A stretch of DNA of 34,055 nucleotides. Origin: JANWZL01 sp037445185 (GTDB lineage Bacteria; Pseudomonadota; Gammaproteobacteria; Burkholderiales; Thiobacillaceae). Positions 31,999 to 34,055 of this stretch are shown here, in pieces (the stretch's first letter is position 1; every line of letters begins with the position of its first letter). The notes below the pieces were generated by a model that saw only the letters and a list, made by a program, of their open reading frames with translations, did no database searches and was not told the DNA's origin. The stretch is from positions 1 through 34,055 of the forward strand of contig JBBIKZ010000013.1 in assembly GCA_037445185.1 (NCBI GenBank), in the 5' to 3' direction. The translations under genes and the position numbers were made by a program.

Positions 31999-33474
31999 TC
32001 AGGCGAACCAGGGCGCGCGCGCGGCCATGATCAGGCGCCTGGCCCGTTCCTCGTCCATGCCCGTGAGCTCCGCCAGCTCGTCGACGGCCAGATCCGCCAG
32101 GTCCTCGGTGCTCTTCACGCCCTGGGCGGAGAGCTTGGCGGCCGTCTCGGCGTCCATGCCCTCGAGGGTCATCAGATCGGTGGCCGCCTGCTCCACCGTC
32201 TCCTCGCGGGCGATTGCCGCGGTGAGCAGGGCGTCGCGGGCACGGGCGCGCAGCTCGTTCACGCTCTCCTCGTCGAAGGCCTCGATCTCCAACATCTCGG
32301 CGAGCGGCACGTAGGCCACTTCCTCCAGGCTGGTGAAGCCCTCCTCCACCAGCACGTCGGCCACGTCCTCGTCCACGTCGAGCTTCTCCATGAACATGGC
32401 GCGGATATCCGTGGCTTCCTTACGCTTTTTGTCCTCGGCCTCGGCCTCGGTCATGATGTTGATCTCCCAGCCGGTGAGCTCGGAGGCCAGGCGCACGTTC
32501 TGCCCGCCGCGCCCGATGGCGTTGGCGAGCTGCCCCTCGTCGACGACCACATCCATGCTGTGGCGATCCTCGTCCACGACGATGCTGGTGACCTCCGCCG
32601 GGGCCAGGGCATTGATGACGAACTGGGCCGGGTCGGGCGACCACAGCACGATGTCCACCCGCTCGCCGTTCAGCTCGTTGGTGACCGCCGTCACGCGCGA
32701 GCCGCGCACGCCGATGCAGGTCCCCTGTGGGTCGATGCGCGGATCGTTGGACTTGACCGCGATCTTGGCGCGCACGCCGGGGTCACGGGCGGCGGCCTTG
32801 ATCTCGATCAGTCCCTCGCCGATTTCGGGCACCTCCAACTCGAACAGCCTCATGATGAATTCCGGCGCCGTGCGCGACAGGATGAGCTGCGGGCCGCGGC
32901 CGGCGCGCTCCACCCGCAGCAGATAGCTGCGCACCCGGTCACCCACGCGCAGGTTCTCGCGCGGGATCATCTGATCCTTGGCCAGCAGACCCTCGATGCG
33001 CCCGGACTCGATGATTGCGTTGCCCCGCTCCATGCGCTTGATGGTGCCGTAGACCAGGGTCTCGTTGCGGGCGAGGAAATCGTTGAGGACCTGCTCCCGC
33101 TCGGCGTCGCGGATCTTCTGCAGGATGACCTGTTTGGCCGCCTGGGCGCCGATGCGGCCGAACTCGACCGCCTCCAGGGGTTGCTCGATGTAGCCGCCGA
33201 GTTCGACGTTGGGGTCGCGTTCCCGCGCCTGCGACAGGGTGAGCTGGCGGGCCGGATGTTCGATCTCGGCGTCGTCCGGCAGCACCTCCCAGCGGCGGAA
33301 GGCCTCGTAGTCGCCGGTGCGGCGGTCGATCTCAACGCGCACGTCGACGTCGTCCTGAAAGCGCTTCTTGGTGGCATGGGCCAGGGCCATCTCGAGCGCA
33401 CCGAACACCACCTCCAGGTCCACATTCTTCTCGCGCGCCAGCGCATCCACCAACAGCAAGACTTCCCGACTCAT
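31999..33474 (-). CDS. nusA: Transcription elongation factor NusA
   Basis: NusA (491 aa) binds RNA polymerase and nascent RNA, affecting pausing, termination and rRNA antitermination. An N-terminal polymerase-binding domain (1-125) is followed by S1 (about 135-200), two KH domains (about 230-345) and two C-terminal acidic helix-hairpin repeats (about 365-425 and 440-490). Length equals the E. coli type. The ATG overlaps the rimP stop (ATGA). Confidence 0.98.
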   Translation of the reverse strand: MSREVLLLVDALAREKNVDLEVVFGALEMALAHATKKRFQDDVDVRVEIDRRTGDYEAFRRWEVLPDDAEIEHPARQLTLSQARERDPNVELGGYIEQPLEAVEFGRIGAQAAKQVILQKIRDAEREQVLNDFLARNETLVYGTIKRMERGNAIIESGRIEGLLAKDQMIPRENLRVGDRVRSYLLRVERAGRGPQLILSRTAPEFIMRLFELEVPEIGEGLIEIKAAARDPGVRAKIAVKSNDPRIDPQGTCIGVRGSRVTAVTNELNGERVDIVLWSPDPAQFVINALAPAEVTSIVVDEDRHSMDVVVDEGQLANAIGRGGQNVRLASELTGWEINIMTEAEAEDKKRKEATDIRAMFMEKLDVDEDVADVLVEEGFTSLEEVAYVPLAEMLEIEAFDEESVNELRARARDALLTAAIAREETVEQAATDLMTLEGMDAETAAKLSAQGVKSTEDLADLAVDELAELTGMDEERARRLIMAARAPWFA

Positions 33475-33926
33475 GCCTTCCTCCGGGCCACATCCTTCAT
33501 TGCAAAATCCGGCACCAACCGCGCCGACTCGATGTCGGCCAGGGCCATCTCGATTACTCCCGCATCCGACTCGAGGCGCACACGGTCCCCTGCCAGACCC
33601 AGCAGCATGCCCACCAGCTTCCTGCGACCTTCGACAGGCATGCGCAGGCGCAGCTGCACCCGCTCGCCGGTGAAGCGCACGAAGTCCGCCGCCTTGACCA
33701 GGGGACGGTCCAGGCCGGGCGAGGACACCTCCAGGCGGTCATAAGCCACGTTCTCTACCGTGAGCAGACGCGTGAGCTGGTTGCTGACCCGGGTGCAATC
33801 CTCCAGGTCGACCCCGCCCGGCTTGTCGATGTACAGTCGCAGCAATCCCCTGCCCACCCGTTCGAGGGCCACCAGCTCATAGCCCAGACCGGTCACGGTC
33901 GGCTCGATCAGTGCCTGCAGATCCAT
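33471..33926 (-). CDS. rimP: Ribosome maturation factor RimP
   Basis: RimP (151 aa) assists 30S assembly by promoting S12-region maturation. The patterns LGYELVALERVGRGLLRLYID, VDLEDCTRVSNQL and VSSPGLDRPL are family hallmarks. I chose ATG 33926; the longer frame to 34016 runs through the promoter and leader terminator. GGCGGAG lies directly against the ATG, closer than usual. It heads rimP-nusA-infB-rbfA-truB. Confidence 0.96.
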   Translation of the reverse strand: MDLQALIEPTVTGLGYELVALERVGRGLLRLYIDKPGGVDLEDCTRVSNQLTRLLTVENVAYDRLEVSSPGLDRPLVKAADFVRFTGERVQLRLRMPVEGRRKLVGMLLGLAGDRVRLESDAGVIEMALADIESARLVPDFAMKDVARRKA

Positions 33927-33939
33927 CTCCGCCAGAAAT

Positions 33940-33961
33940 AAAAAATGGGCCCAACGCCCAT
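33940..33961 (-). terminator. rimP leader attenuator hairpin
   Basis: On the minus strand ATGGGC, loop GTTGG, GCCCAT, then a run of six T. It is an intrinsic terminator placed between the promoter and the rimP start. The same arrangement is a known conserved leader element before rimP in gammaproteobacteria, thought to attenuate the nusA-infB operon. Confidence 0.85.
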
Positions 33962-33975
33962 CCCTCAATTTGCTG

Positions 33976-33984
33976 ATTATAACA
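33976..33984 (-). promoter_or_regulatory. Extended -10 promoter of the rimP operon
   Basis: TG, one base, then consensus TATAAT on the minus strand (33984-33976), with no good -35 (GTCGCA at the expected place). Transcription should start about eight bases before the attenuator hairpin. Confidence 0.8.
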
Positions 33985-34055
33985 GCATTCAGGCATGCTG
34001 CGACATGCGATCGCACCCGGTTGACGCCTCCGCCGCGCTGTAGGAACGTATGATC
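33985..34055. other. Window end, no gene seen
   Basis: The last 71 bases upstream of the rimP promoter contain a short GCATG/CATGC inverted repeat but no tRNA cloverleaf; a tRNA-fMet gene precedes rimP in E. coli, and it is not visible here. Confidence 0.4.

Overview
The window is chromosomal DNA of high GC content from a proteobacterium, most likely a gammaproteobacterium. The gene order and content (ftsY-ftsE-ftsX-rpoH, rpsF-priB-rpsR-rplI, rimP-nusA-infB-rbfA-truB-rpsO-pnp, mrp, dcd, proS, folD) fit that group. A CbbY-type sugar phosphatase suggests, but does not prove, a Calvin-cycle (autotrophic) lineage such as a sulfur oxidiser. The region is mostly housekeeping DNA, with a few accessory insertions and unusual regulatory sites.

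Layout. 1-2.0 kb: a solitary dynamin-like GTPase. 2.1-6.4 kb, minus strand: a five-gene unit of two M16 peptidases (active, then inactive partner), rsmD, coaD and a dicluster ferredoxin. The second peptidase is interrupted in frame by a 331-bp hairpin-rich element with terminal inverted repeats. 6.5-10.0 kb, plus strand: ftsY, ftsE, ftsX and rpoH; rpoH has a perfect CIRCE operator laid over its promoter. 10.1-10.4 kb: a 35-codon single-helix membrane protein gene with its own promoter, ribosome binding site and terminator. 10.4-11.9 kb, minus strand: rpsF-priB-rpsR-rplI. 12.0-16.8 kb, minus strand: mrp, a VapBC-type toxin-antitoxin pair, dcd and a large PLP amino-acid decarboxylase. 17.0-20.2 kb, minus strand: an aminopropyltransferase-like protein, rppH, a CBS-domain protein and two proteins of unknown function. 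20.3-22.8 kb, plus strand: proS, a lytic transglycosylase and a YjfB-like small protein. 22.9-23.2 kb, minus strand: a Pro-Arg-His tRNA operon. 23.3-25.5 kb: folD, cbbY and a hypothetical gene. 25.5-34.0 kb, minus strand: the transcription/translation cluster from rimP through pnp.

How it works together. Most genes serve gene expression: ribosomal proteins, ribosome maturation (RimP, RbfA, RsmD, TruB), elongation and initiation (NusA, IF2), RNA decay (PNPase, RppH), tRNAs and ProRS. FtsY serves membrane targeting; FtsEX serves divisome-linked wall hydrolysis. The CIRCE site predicts that the HrcA repressor controls the heat-shock sigma factor itself, coupling two heat-shock circuits.

The strongest candidates for undescribed biology are the 35-aa membrane protein, the MITE-like element fused into a peptidase signal region, the CIRCE-controlled rpoH, and a toxin gene whose stop codon overlaps the dcd start. 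No CRISPR array, rRNA, phage or complete insertion sequence was seen.
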